Of a stretch of DNA of 64,000 nucleotides, positions 49,439 through 60,460 are shown in pieces. The stretch is from assembly GCA_022539475.1 (NCBI GenBank), contig VCMS01000022.1:914237-978236 (forward strand). Direction: 5' to 3'. Position 1 is the first letter of the stretch, and every line of letters starts with the position of its first letter. The notes under the pieces are model-generated. The model was not told the origin of the DNA, searched no databases, and saw nothing but the letters and a program-made list of their open reading frames with translations. The position numbers were made by a program, and so were the translations under genes. This stretch comes from Gracilaria domingensis. Taxonomy: Eukaryota; Rhodophyta; Florideophyceae; Gracilariales; Gracilariaceae.

Positions 49439-51309
49439 ATGGTCTACTACTGTGCACATAAGAAGCTTGGGTGCCCCTTCGTTACTCGCCGAGGAGTCTT
49501 ATCTCTTCAACAGCATGTCAACCATTGCCCGTTTCGCCTGAAGCAGCGCTGGAAGACGACAATAGGCGGCCCATTCGGAGAAGCAAGCGTCTCAAGCTTT
49601 CTGCGCCCGCGCCGGCATCTACCGAAACGGTCACTGCCCCTTGTCGCCTTCCCGAGCCTCCGGTGTCCGAGGACATCGTTGACCCCACTCCGTGCGCCTC
49701 TCCCATTCCGGACACTTCGCATCGTGTTTCTTCTTCCCCGGGTCCCGCGGCACCAGAGCGAGAACACGGAAGCAGTTCCCGCCCAGTGCCTTCTGAGGAG
49801 GCCCTCGGTGATTTGCATATGGATTATCTCACGGTTTGTCTGGCTTCAGTAGCTTCCAACTTTGGTCATCGTGATGCAGACGAGCTAATTAGGCTACTTC
49901 GGGACCCGCGATTCTCGCAAAAGCGATTCAACGAGTCCATAACAAGCTCCAAGCGCTGTACAGAACTGAAGAACGCCATTTTCGAACGATACGCTTCAAA
50001 AGACGGTTTCAATCGAAGAACTGTCTCTCCAGAAGGATGTAAGTTCAGCGCCACTCTCTACACGAGAGACCCCGTTCACACACTTGTGAAACAGCTCCAG
50101 TTGGCTAACAACGAAAACACATTCTTCCACCCTATACCTCAGACCCATTCCACGAAAATATCTCACCCCATGTCCGGCTCTCTCGCAAGAGACGCCGCCT
50201 CCAAACTTATGGAAATGGTCATGGGCTCTTTGGATAGAGAATAGTGTGGTACTTCCAAGAAATAAGATACAGTGAATCTTTCGTAGGTCTTCTGCAGGTA
50301 TACACCGATAGGTGTTCAACAACTTTAAAGCAAACATCGGCTACCGCCTATCCTCTTCACCTCATATTTCTCAACTTCTTCGACGAGCTACGCCGTACGT
50401 GCATCCGTGATGACCTCACAGTAGTGGCATACTTCCCTACCACACTGATCGAGGTTTCCGCATCTGAAGCAGACGCAATGCCATTCGTTTCTAGCACGTC
50501 TCTACGTAAGTCCAGGATGCAAGTCCTTTATGAATCTCTTCGTTAAATTCTGCAGCCCGTTCTATATCTAATGCAGAAAGGTTTTCCGTTCGTTAGCGAA
50601 GACAAACTAAGTCAAGTGTGCCATCCTTTGCAAGTTTTTGTGCGGATTTTCTTGAGGCTAACAACATTCTGTCAATTCTTCTTGGGACCAAAACGGGGAG
50701 CCCCTTTCATATATTCAAGGCCCCTCCCTCATCTTTATGCAGTAATATTCTTACCTCATTTACTGGATCCTCTCAAAAACACACCAGAGCGTTAGAAATA
50801 CATACTAATTTATTCTAGAATATGCCAATAAAGACGACGCAGGAAGAAGTATATGTCCTACGACGGAGAGAATATCCCAGGCGGATACTCTCAAGCGTTC
50901 TGATTACATATCTCTTATTCTGTCGTTCATCGCAACCACCTTGACCGTAGGATTGATCCAGAGGTTGTTTCTATGCAGTATGTTGGGAACAAGGAGAGCT
51001 CCATTCGAACAGTTACGCAACTTGCATCTCGGCATATTGAAGCTGATTAATACTCCACAAAATCTAGAACCTGTAGTTAGAGACCCTAAGCACCGCAATA
51101 GAATTATCCGCGTCATATCCATTTCGAACGATACGTACTCAACTCCTCAACTTCACAAACGCAAATCTGTCCCCCATGCAATGCAATTTTTCTGCCAGAG
51201 GTTTGTATCTAGATTTTTCCACGCCGAAGAGAGGCAGGTCACTGAATGGAACCTTCACCAAAGTAGATCTCCTTGGAATGATGGAAGCCAAAGGATAAAA
51301 AGACCTTGA
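49439..51309 (+). pseudogene. KDZ/Plavaka-like transposon protein relic
   Basis: Starts at ATG 49439 with a C-x-H-K-K-L-G-C...H-V-N-H-C finger, then shifts frame at about 49550 into an intact 49560-50244 stretch with RRPIRRSKRLKL basic patch and a helical region. After another shift, 50250-50546 encodes a GLLQVYTDRCSTTLKQTSATAYPLHL segment split here as GLLQVYTDRCSTTL and TAYPLHL, with DDLTVVAYFPT downstream. This resembles the 'D-x-T-x-L ... YP-x-x-S-x-x-N ... GxLP' region of Plavaka/KDZ transposases. Later fragments are at 50618-50818 and 50941-51309. At least four frame changes make it a relic. The family call is from pattern only. Confidence 0.4.
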
Positions 51310-52590
51310 CATGTTTTTTCTTTCATGACGGAAGTCTTCAAAATATGATGGGGAGCGCCGGATACGGCCCCGATGAGAACAATTCTCTGTCAGTACTCAG
51401 ATGCTGCTTGGACTATTTAAAGATGCAATCGTGACGCATGATGTAATCAAATCTCTATTCCGTCTCTTCGATCGCAGATTGAAGCTTTTAAGCGCCCTTC
51501 GACAAAGACGTCGGCTGCAATTCAAAGCTCCAGACGTAGAACTCTGAAGTTCTATCACGGCTCTTGCAGAAGAAGAACTAACACCATTGGGTGCATGTGA
51601 CGGCATCTCCACAACAGTTTGACTTATGCCTTCTATTGTATTGTTGATGACTGGCCTTGGTAACGGAAGAAAAATTGATACGATTTCAACATTGGAACTA
51701 TTGTCATGTGCTACGAGCTGAAGTAAGCCGGGCTGAACGGTTTTCATGAGCACCATCTGTTTTGCTTTCAACTACGACTCTCGTCACCTTTTCCTTCCAT
51801 AGAGTTTTAGGCTGAATGAATTGAGCATATTCGAGCTATTGCAGCCCCCGTTTTCTATACCGCTGAGAATAATAGAGTAGGTAGCCAATCAGGACTCTAT
51901 TTAGTTCTTTTTCGTGTTCCGCAGAGAGCTCCACTACCCCTATAAATCTGGTATTCTATGGTCGTTGAAGGCTTTCATCGCTGATTGCCGGCATGTTTGA
52001 ACGAACCAATTAAATTTAGATATATGCAAGAAACGCCAGAGCCAGAGCGCTGATGCTATAGGATAATACCTCATCTTCATCATCGGTAGAATTTGTATCT
52101 TCACCGGAAACAATGGTGGTGAGTATTTAAGTAACCAACTACTGTCGTCACTGTGGTTTGCTGCAGGTAATCCCGGTGCATTATCATTCTTGTGCGTGCG
52201 GGTCTGGGCGCGCTTTTTGATTTCCTTTCTTCGCTGCTTTGAGCAGTATAAATAGTGAACTGTGCCAGTACGTACAAAAATTGTAGCGAACACAAGTTTA
52301 TGTATTGTGTTACTAGTTGAGGAACAATTGGATGATAGAGACGAGTTGGAGCTTGCCTAATGGATGTTTAATTAGCTGGTAAGAAAAGGATTGCAAGGAA
52401 TTGAGAATAGTGGGTTTTGGGATATGTTGGAATGCTGAAAAGTGAAATGAAAATGTGCGCGCGATAGGGTTTTTTTTACTTGATTTATAGTTATGAAAGC
52501 AATAATAGCGCTCGCCAGTCGTGCGTTTTGAAGCGCTTCTAATACTCAAGGTACATTTTCATTCATGTACAGCCCTTTGCCTCAGCGCCA
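51310..52590. other. Region without recognised genes
   Basis: Short minus-strand ORFs at 51397-51771 and 51940-52293 do not look like any family and overlap A/T-rich runs. They may be the decayed end of the KDZ-like element. No repeats or TIRs were found. Confidence 0.35.
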
Positions 52591-52649
52591 ATCTACGTGA
52601 AAAGCGGTGCCAACGTGTTAGTGGGCTGGTGCATCGTAATCAGTGCGAG

Positions 52650-53045
52650 AAGTGTCCATGAAGGTGTTTTGGGAGGTCTCGGCATGATGCCAAAATGGGG
52701 CCAGAACGTGTACGCGGGCAGGGGGGCGGGGGGGGGGGTTCGGTTGTGTCAGGGTGGCTACCCTAACACAACCGTACCCCCCCCCTCCCCCGCCCGCGGG
52801 CACGTTTTGGCCAATTTTTTGAGAAATGTGCGATTTTATGCCCGCAGGCGGGGGGGTCCGGTCGTGTTAGGGTACCTACCCTAACACGACCGACCCCCCC
52901 CACCCGCGGGCACGTTTTCGGCTCATTCTGGTAAGGATCACACGCCTCCCAAAACACACAACGCACGCAGCGCCAGCCAAAAGGGAATGTGCCCGCGGGC
53001 AGGTTGGCCTAGTTGTGTTAGGGTAGCGACCCTAACACAACTTGT
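52650..53045. repeat. Cluster of three GC-rich hairpins with TTAGGGT/ACCCTAA cores
   Basis: Three successive inverted repeats: around 52742-52771 (GTTGTGTCAGGGT..ACCCTAACACAAC), 52860-52894 (CGGTCGTGTTAGGGTA-CC-TACCCTAACACGACCG, perfect 16-bp arms) and 53013-53042 (AGTTGTGTTAGGGT..ACCCTAACACAACT, perfect 14-bp arms). G-runs of 7-11 flank the first two. A larger dyad, GTGTTTTGGGAGG (about 52662) and its complement (about 52950), encloses the first two, so the block is a nested foldback. No terminal duplication was identified. Confidence 0.8.
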
Positions 53046-53076
53046 TTTCGCTCGCTGCCAGTACGACAGAATGACA

Positions 53077-54279
53077 TTATGACATGTCGGACGACGGCGC
53101 GTGAAAGTTGCGGCACCACGTCCGCAAGCCCACGCGCTGCCTGGTGCAGAGGCACACTAAGAACGTGTGGCACTGTACCATGAGCACTGTCACTTCCCTG
53201 TCGCTCTTCCTGTCAAGTACACGACTTTCTGATGCGCCTCGTATGAACTCGTGAAAGCCTTCGTAGTCGCGTATCACATCGAAACCGATCTGTGCAGGGG
53301 CTGGGACAATAATGCTTGCTTCAACCTGACGAGCGCCGCCATCACAGGCCCGCAGTCGTAGGCGCGGCGTGATTTGATCCATCATGGACGGAAGTGCAAT
53401 TCGTAAATACAACTGCTCCCTTCGTCCAGGTATGGTGTTATGACTTAGTACAATTTGACCGTCGCGTCTAGCTGAGAGATAACCTTTTTGAGTTCGCAGC
53501 GTCACGAGTTCGTCATCTGCGACAATCTCCACATCAACACGTTCTGCGCCGTGATGAGAGTGGGATCCATTCAGTGAATTTTCGGCATCCTTGCTGTTGA
53601 AATCTGGGGCGACGATCAGCTTGTCGAGCTGTTCGGTGAAGCCAAGATACAAGCCTCTCGAGTCGCGGATGCGCGCGGAGCGAGTTGGGCTGTCATACTC
53701 GAGTATGAAGCCATCCCAACTAGCCTCGTTTCCGCGAGCCGAGGCGAGCGGTGTAGCAGGCTTTGATGCAAGAAACCAATCAAATGCTTTGCTTTGTACA
53801 CACAAGGGACATGATCTGGTAGCCTGATAGGCCGCGGCCATGCTGAAATCTTGTGGCGGTGGTTCGTCACGGCGTTGGGTTAAAGTTGGAGGCAAAGGCA
53901 CATGATTAATTAAAAAGGTCTCACAAGAAGCTACGGAGTTGGCGTACACACGGGCGCGTCTGGTGGCGAGATGCACGCTGAGATACCTGCCCCTCGTGCA
54001 AGTGAACTGCAAGTAGACCTGTGGCACGGCCTCTTCGGCGTTAGAAAGATGAATTTGAAAGACAACGGCGGCCTTATCTGACGCCGTGAGAGTGATGACT
54101 CCGGTTTTATGGTCGACCGCCAGCCATTCGCGCGGAATTGTATCAGAGGGAGCGGCTGTGGCAATGCGAGCTCGATCGACTAGTTGCGACTCTGGAGTGT
54201 CGAAGTGGAGAAAGAAGAGGGTGGATGAAACGTGAGGCTGCGAGGGAGACACCCAGCCCAAAGGCTCGTCTGGAAACAA
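53077..54279 (-). CDS. Unrecognised beta-rich protein with START/SRPBCC-like C-terminus, 5' and 3' ends unclear
   Basis: A 400-codon open frame with no stops. The first codon at 54279 is TTG and a stop lies three codons upstream, so the real start is missing or in an upstream exon. The first ~300 residues show repeated glycine/aromatic beta-strand patterns (GRYLSVHLAT, GLYLGFTEQ, KGYLSARRDG) of the kind seen in beta-trefoil or fascin-like repeats. From about residue 315, VEASIIVPAPAQIGFDVIRDYEGFHEFI looks like the start of a START/polyketide-cyclase (SRPBCC) domain, which then ends abnormally after ~30 residues at the hairpin cluster edge. So the C-terminus is truncated or replaced. Function is unknown. 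It is divergent from the HECT gene by about 25 bases. Confidence 0.5.
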   Translation of the reverse strand: MFPDEPLGWVSPSQPHVSSTLFFLHFDTPESQLVDRARIATAAPSDTIPREWLAVDHKTGVITLTASDKAAVVFQIHLSNAEEAVPQVYLQFTCTRGRYLSVHLATRRARVYANSVASCETFLINHVPLPPTLTQRRDEPPPQDFSMAAAYQATRSCPLCVQSKAFDWFLASKPATPLASARGNEASWDGFILEYDSPTRSARIRDSRGLYLGFTEQLDKLIVAPDFNSKDAENSLNGSHSHHGAERVDVEIVADDELVTLRTQKGYLSARRDGQIVLSHNTIPGRREQLYLRIALPSMMDQITPRLRLRACDGGARQVEASIIVPAPAQIGFDVIRDYEGFHEFIRGASESRVLDRKSDREVTVLMVQCHTFLVCLCTRQRVGLRTWCRNFHAPSSDMS

Positions 54280-54304
54280 GGGACTTCAACTAGAAGAATC
54301 GACC

Positions 54305-55755
54305 ATGTTCACTCTCATGGAGATCATTCGGGAACAGCCATCAATTTGCGAGACATGGACTCAGTGTGGACAGCCCTCGCTGCTCTGCAACGCGGCCCAA
54401 ATCACAGAGTTTCCCGAAGTGAGGTAGGTGGTTCGATATTAAGTGCGATTGTTCAATCATACGCACGCTAACGAGGCCTGGGCCCCGGGCTTTAGACTCA
54501 TGTTCACACATTGGTTTATTACAGGAGAAAAGATAACTCGAGAAGCCCCGCCAACTCGAATATAGAAGTTAACCACTCTGATGCTGCTACTGGAGATGGG
54601 AGCAGTTCGGGCCCTCTGCGCGGATCCCAAAGGCTGCAGGAACACGGAGAGTGTAGTAGAGCTCCTGGACGACAGAGCGCTCGTCGAGATAATGCTGAAG
54701 CTTCGGGGGAAGTACTGGCAGATATAATGCTGTCAGACAAACTTATCCTTTCACCTCACAAGCTATCGGCGACTGGTTTAGTGCCATCTGTAGCATTGCT
54801 TATGGCGGTCTTGAAGCATCTGCATTTGATATTGGAGAAGCTTAGTTCTAGTTCAACTTCTGTGAGCGCAAGCACTGTCGCTTCTGGTGACTTTGCCACT
54901 GATCTCTCTTTCCTTTTGGAAGACCCCAAAGTACATTTTGTGAGCCACAAATTGACTGCTATGGTGACTAGACAGTTGTCTGGTACTATTGCGTTGTGTG
55001 GAGGGATTGTACTGGTTTGTTGCTTCACAGTAGCGAGGGAATCGTCATTTCTAATCCCGTTGGATATAATAAGAACGCTGTTTCAGTCAACGTCTCTGGG
55101 CGTTTTGCGAGCGCTTCATTTGTTGCAGACGAGCAACGAAATGTCAGGGGTTGCGACTCACTGATCTTCTCGAGACCATCGTGAAAGGAAAACGAGGATA
55201 GGGCGTATTGAACGCCAAAAGGTTCGAATAAACCGCGACCGAATCCTCGAATCTGCGATCAAAGTGAGGAACATGTATTGCTCTCATGGCACAGTGCTGG
55301 AGGTCGAATACTTCAACGAGGCTAGTACAGGATTGGGACCTACTCTTGAGTTTTACACTCTTCCCTCGAGAGAAATTCAGATTGTATATCTGAAGCTTTG
55401 GAGAAGTAGCAGTTCGCAGACAATCAAGACGAAGGCGGACTCGGAAGCGGCATCACACTTCATTCATCACATTCGAGATACTATCTCGAACTGGGAGGTT
55501 AACATTAGTAATGTTCACGTTCCAGTTCGTCAGTCCTCTACACGACGAAGAAGTCGAAGGCTGAGCAAATTGCATCCCCGTCTAACAATTGTGCGACGTA
55601 CCCCGAAAAGTGGGCACTCTCTGGACCAGTGTTTACCAACCGTGATGACTTGCCCGAATTATTTCAAACTCGCGGAGTATAGTTCTTATGAGATTAAGAA
55701 GAAGCAGGTGGTTTACGCTGTTCATGAAGGACAGAGGTCGTTCCATCCTTCGTAG
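54305..55755 (+). pseudogene. UPL3/TRIP12-type HECT E3 ligase, internally deleted, one TGA
   Basis: HECT E3s of this type ubiquitinate nuclear proteins. Exon 1 (ATG 54305 to 54423) joins in frame to exon 2 at 54525 by a canonical 101-nt intron (GTAGGT...TTTATTACAG). Then come FVSHKLTAMVTRQL, FLIPLDIIRTLFQSTSLG, TRIGRIERQKVRINRDRIL and VLEVEYFNE..GLGPTLEFYTL, the conserved entry to the HECT domain. It next jumps to LHPRLTIVRR and LPTVMTCPNYFKL, the extreme C-terminus with its catalytic Cys, so most of the HECT domain (roughly 250 residues) is deleted. TGA at 55162-55164 also breaks the frame. The N-terminal Armadillo region is absent. It converges on the phytoene desaturase copy, 90 bases away. 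Confidence 0.75.
54424..54524 (+). other. Spliceosomal intron in the HECT gene copy
   Basis: 101 nt with donor GTAGGT and acceptor TTTATTACAG. Exon 1 ends in phase 2 and exon 2 supplies the last base, giving Arg and a continuous frame into RKDNSRSPANSN. It removes an in-frame TAG. This is the only intron here supported by both splice signals and frame. Confidence 0.6.
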
Positions 55756-55845
55756 AGTGTTTCTTAAGTTAACGCTAGACGACGGACAAAGAGCCCGCAA
55801 AGAGTAAAGCTTTTTTTTCGTACAAAAATTGGTTTACCGAGCACA

Positions 55846-57453
<1,608 letters not shown>

Positions 57454-57601
57454 TTAGGCGGTCATGGTGTGAATTGGATGAGAAAGAATGTCGTCGACAT
57501 TGAGCGAGCGCGGGAAATTGATAAAGTGTGTCGTGAAAATGTTTACAAATCAGAAATGAGCTACAGGCGCACGGCAGCCACGATGCAGCGATAAGCGATC
57601 A

Positions 57602-58351
57602 TCAGTTCGGTGCAAAGCCGCCGTGTCCCATGAGAAGCTCCAGAATGGTGGCCGACAGCGCCACGGCCACGTTGTCATCGCTTCCAATCTCGTCCGCCAC
57701 CAGCTCCGCGCCTGTGCTCACCAACGCAATCAGCGCAACCAAGGTGAAGGTACCTGTGCCCGGCACAACTGCCGTTTCCAAGCACAAAAACCAGCGCAGC
57801 AACGCGATGAAGCTGGTCGAAGCGCCCAGCACAAACGCGATGCTGCCGGCCACACTCTTTTCGCCTCTAGGCCAATTTGTGGACTGTACTCGGCATCTAA
57901 TTACCTCCGCAAACCCCTCGCCCATGCACATGCTCGCCACGGCAACCGCTGGGGCTGACGTGCAGAACAGAAAGAGCGTGAGCAGCAGCAGCGTCACACT
58001 GTAAATCAGCGGTCCGTGTAGAGCCTCAGGCGGGCTTCCTTCTCTTTCCAACGCGCGCGACAGCTTTCTCGCGGAGGTGGCCGACGACAAGCCCGAAACT
58101 ACAAGCGCAGCGTAGAACAGCAGCAGCACGCAGGCGGGACACGGACGCGCGTTGGTGATCGCGTTATACACTGGCCACAACGCAAGGAAAGCCGGCCCGC
58201 ATCTGATGCGTATAATCTTCCTCGTCGTGCGCGAGAAAAACAGCCAAAGCGCTGTTACCCGTTGCCAGACGCCCAGTCACAGGGTGACGGCGCTGACGAT
58301 TGCTAGTGTGAGCAGCGCGTCGCGCGACGCGTCGGTTAGCGCCAGCAGCAT
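57602..58351 (-). pseudogene. Phytol kinase-like (VTE5/FOLK family) membrane protein, one TGA
   Basis: VTE5/FOLK proteins phosphorylate phytol or farnesol and recycle chlorophyll-derived phytol for tocopherol in the plastid envelope. From ATG 58351 the frame gives a short hydrophobic segment, TGA at 58277-58279, then TRKIIRIRCGPAFLALWPVYN (here TRKIIRIRCG and ALWPVYN), PPEALHGPLIY, and a C-terminal SDDNVAVALSATIL that matches the family's LDDN motif. Five to six hydrophobic segments are evident. The family's GDG-x-A-D/E-x-x-G-R motif reads GEGFAEVIRCR, so a key Asp and Gly are lost. It lies 150 bases upstream of phytoene desaturase on the same strand. Confidence 0.6.
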
Positions 58352-58759
58352 GAGCGGTCGCGCCGCACTGCAGGCAAGCGCGGCATGCGGTGCGGTGGAG
58401 AATAAGGGTGATGCGACGGAGAGCGTGCGTGGCGGCGTGGTATTGGCTGGTCAAAAGCGACGGAGGCTGCGGGAGGAAGCACATCGCCTTCATGGGAGAC
58501 AGCCGCGCGCACACCGTGAGGGTGCGACGCGGCGAGCGACAGCGGCGCGGCGTCGGCAGATGATAAAAGACTGCGGAGGTCAGCACCAGAATCGGCACAG
58601 GCGATCATCGCCAATAGTCAGCAAGGGGAGGCGTGGCAAGACGCCTCCACAGCATGTGGTCCAAATGCTGGGGCTACTACTGCTGTGTATGCCTGCGCGA
58701 ATACACGCGTCACGTGCCACGTGCGCGGCGTCGTCGTCGTTGAGTCTTCCATACCCCCC

Positions 58760-59120
58760 GAAAGATATGGGGAACCCAGATTATTGCCCCTATTCTATTA
58801 AACGATCAAGAAAACGACTGTAGAGACATCCGTATAACAAAAAATTACCACCTTTTTTGAAATATGGGGAACCGAGCCGTATGGGGTACGCTATATCGAG
58901 TTGATTGACTAAATATGGGGAACCCAGATTGTCTTCTACTTTCCTTGGTAGAAGATGCAATACAAACCGACCTCGAATGATTCTTTGCATTCTACAAAGG
59001 TCTACAGTGGCTGATCCATACCCCAAAAGCACACATGTTTTGGCAATAAAGTTTTCAATTTTTGTGATCGTCACGAAATATGGGGAACGCGTTTCCGGCA
59101 CTCTATACAGTTTTCCGGAG
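58760..59120. repeat. ATATGGGGAACC-box intergenic element, copy 2
   Basis: Four boxes at about 58765, 58862, 58913 and 59078 with the same spacing as in 32884-33240. Like copy 1 it lies upstream of a minus-strand host gene copy (the phytol-kinase-like gene). Confidence 0.7.
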
Positions 59121-60460
59121 ATACCGCGTCGGCTGCTGCGCAGTCGTCTTCGCCGAGTTAGGCGGCCCGCGATGTAGTCGGATGGCACCGACTTCGAGGC
59201 ACTCGCACTCCCAAGCGCGCACGTGCAGCTTTTATCGCAGGGGGCTGACTCAGTAGGTGCTGTGTTTGACGTGCAAGTCAGTTCTACGCCCAAGAAACTC
59301 CCGTAATTGCTCAACAACCTTCTGAGCAACGACACGCCGTTGCTGAATGCATTCTTTCTGTGCTCTTTGCACATGCCAGTGAGCGAGAGCTTGGACGCAA
59401 TTATGGCTAGTTTTAAGAAGAATGACCGTACTAAGGATATACGTTTTTTAATACATCCAAGAAAGAAGTAGCAAAAGTAAAGAGCACTCAAATTCGAGGC
59501 ACCGTGGTTAAAAACACAATTAGATGATATTAGGAAAGATAATTAGTGGGCAGAAACTAGTGAAAGATGAAAAGGTATACATATGAGCGTCCGAAGAGAA
59601 CTTTGATAGTAGCAAAACGATGATCTAAGCTGAACAAAAGCGCGTGCGACAAGATTAGAAGGCCGAATTGCTCAGCATTGCTTGCTTGCACTGTATCGTA
59701 TTGACTTCTTCGATCAAGTGAGGGCGCCATGTTTTGATTGCGCATAGCGAATACGGAAGGGAAGATATGGGAAGTGCGGAAAGAGTTGCGGCACATAAGG
59801 GGCCATTTTTGACACTGAATGCGAAATGTGGTAGGTTTAAGGACAGAAAGAGTCTTTTGAAGAAGAGGAGTAAAGAAAAGAGGAAGGTGCTGGAACAGGT
59901 GTTGCCGGAGGCAGTCGGGTCTACGTTATTGACTGAGTTTTGGGTAGGGCGTGGCACTGCGAACGGCATGCCGGATTTTCAAAGTGCGAGAGGAAAGAAG
60001 GATGAGGAGGAATGGGAAGCCGTTTTGGGGCAAGGCGGGTGCACAGTATGTGGGAGAGTTGCCACCCGTACTTCTACAGAATAATTTTTCTGGAGATGGA
60101 GAAGAAGGATCCGAACGCGTGATGGGCGAGAAGTAGGTGAATAGTGGGGACGGTCGGGAATGGGAAGTAATGATGGGATGATTGAGGTGAGGTGAGTTGC
60201 GATTTGCATCGCAAATCGGAGGAAAATGGAAACGCAAACTAGCACAAGGGCAGATTTGAGAGAGGGTCGCGGAAAAGCGTGGATGGGGCGGTGCGGCAAA
60301 GTAGAACCTCTACAAAAACTAGGAGACCCAAGAATTAAACTGCGCGAGATGGAATTTAATATTCCAAAATTTCTAAATTTTTTGAATGCCAATCTCTGCC
60401 ACCCCCTCGCGCGCCCCAAATAGAGCCCAAAAACCAGCTTAGTTTCCGAAGCGAACAGAC
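59121..60460. other. Intergenic region with one basic plus-strand ORF
   Basis: ATG 59767 (frame open from 59734) to 60084 encodes ~105 aa with a Lys-rich KDRKSLLKKRSKEKRK stretch and an acidic tail. It is intact, but no family is recognised. The long minus-strand ORF at 59979-60566 is antisense to this ORF and to MULE-3 and is rejected. No TIR of MULE-3 was found. Confidence 0.35.

Noticed and set aside
52650..53045. Internal telomere tract
   Set aside because: TTAGGGT occurs once per hairpin arm and is not tandem, so it is not an interstitial telomere repeat.
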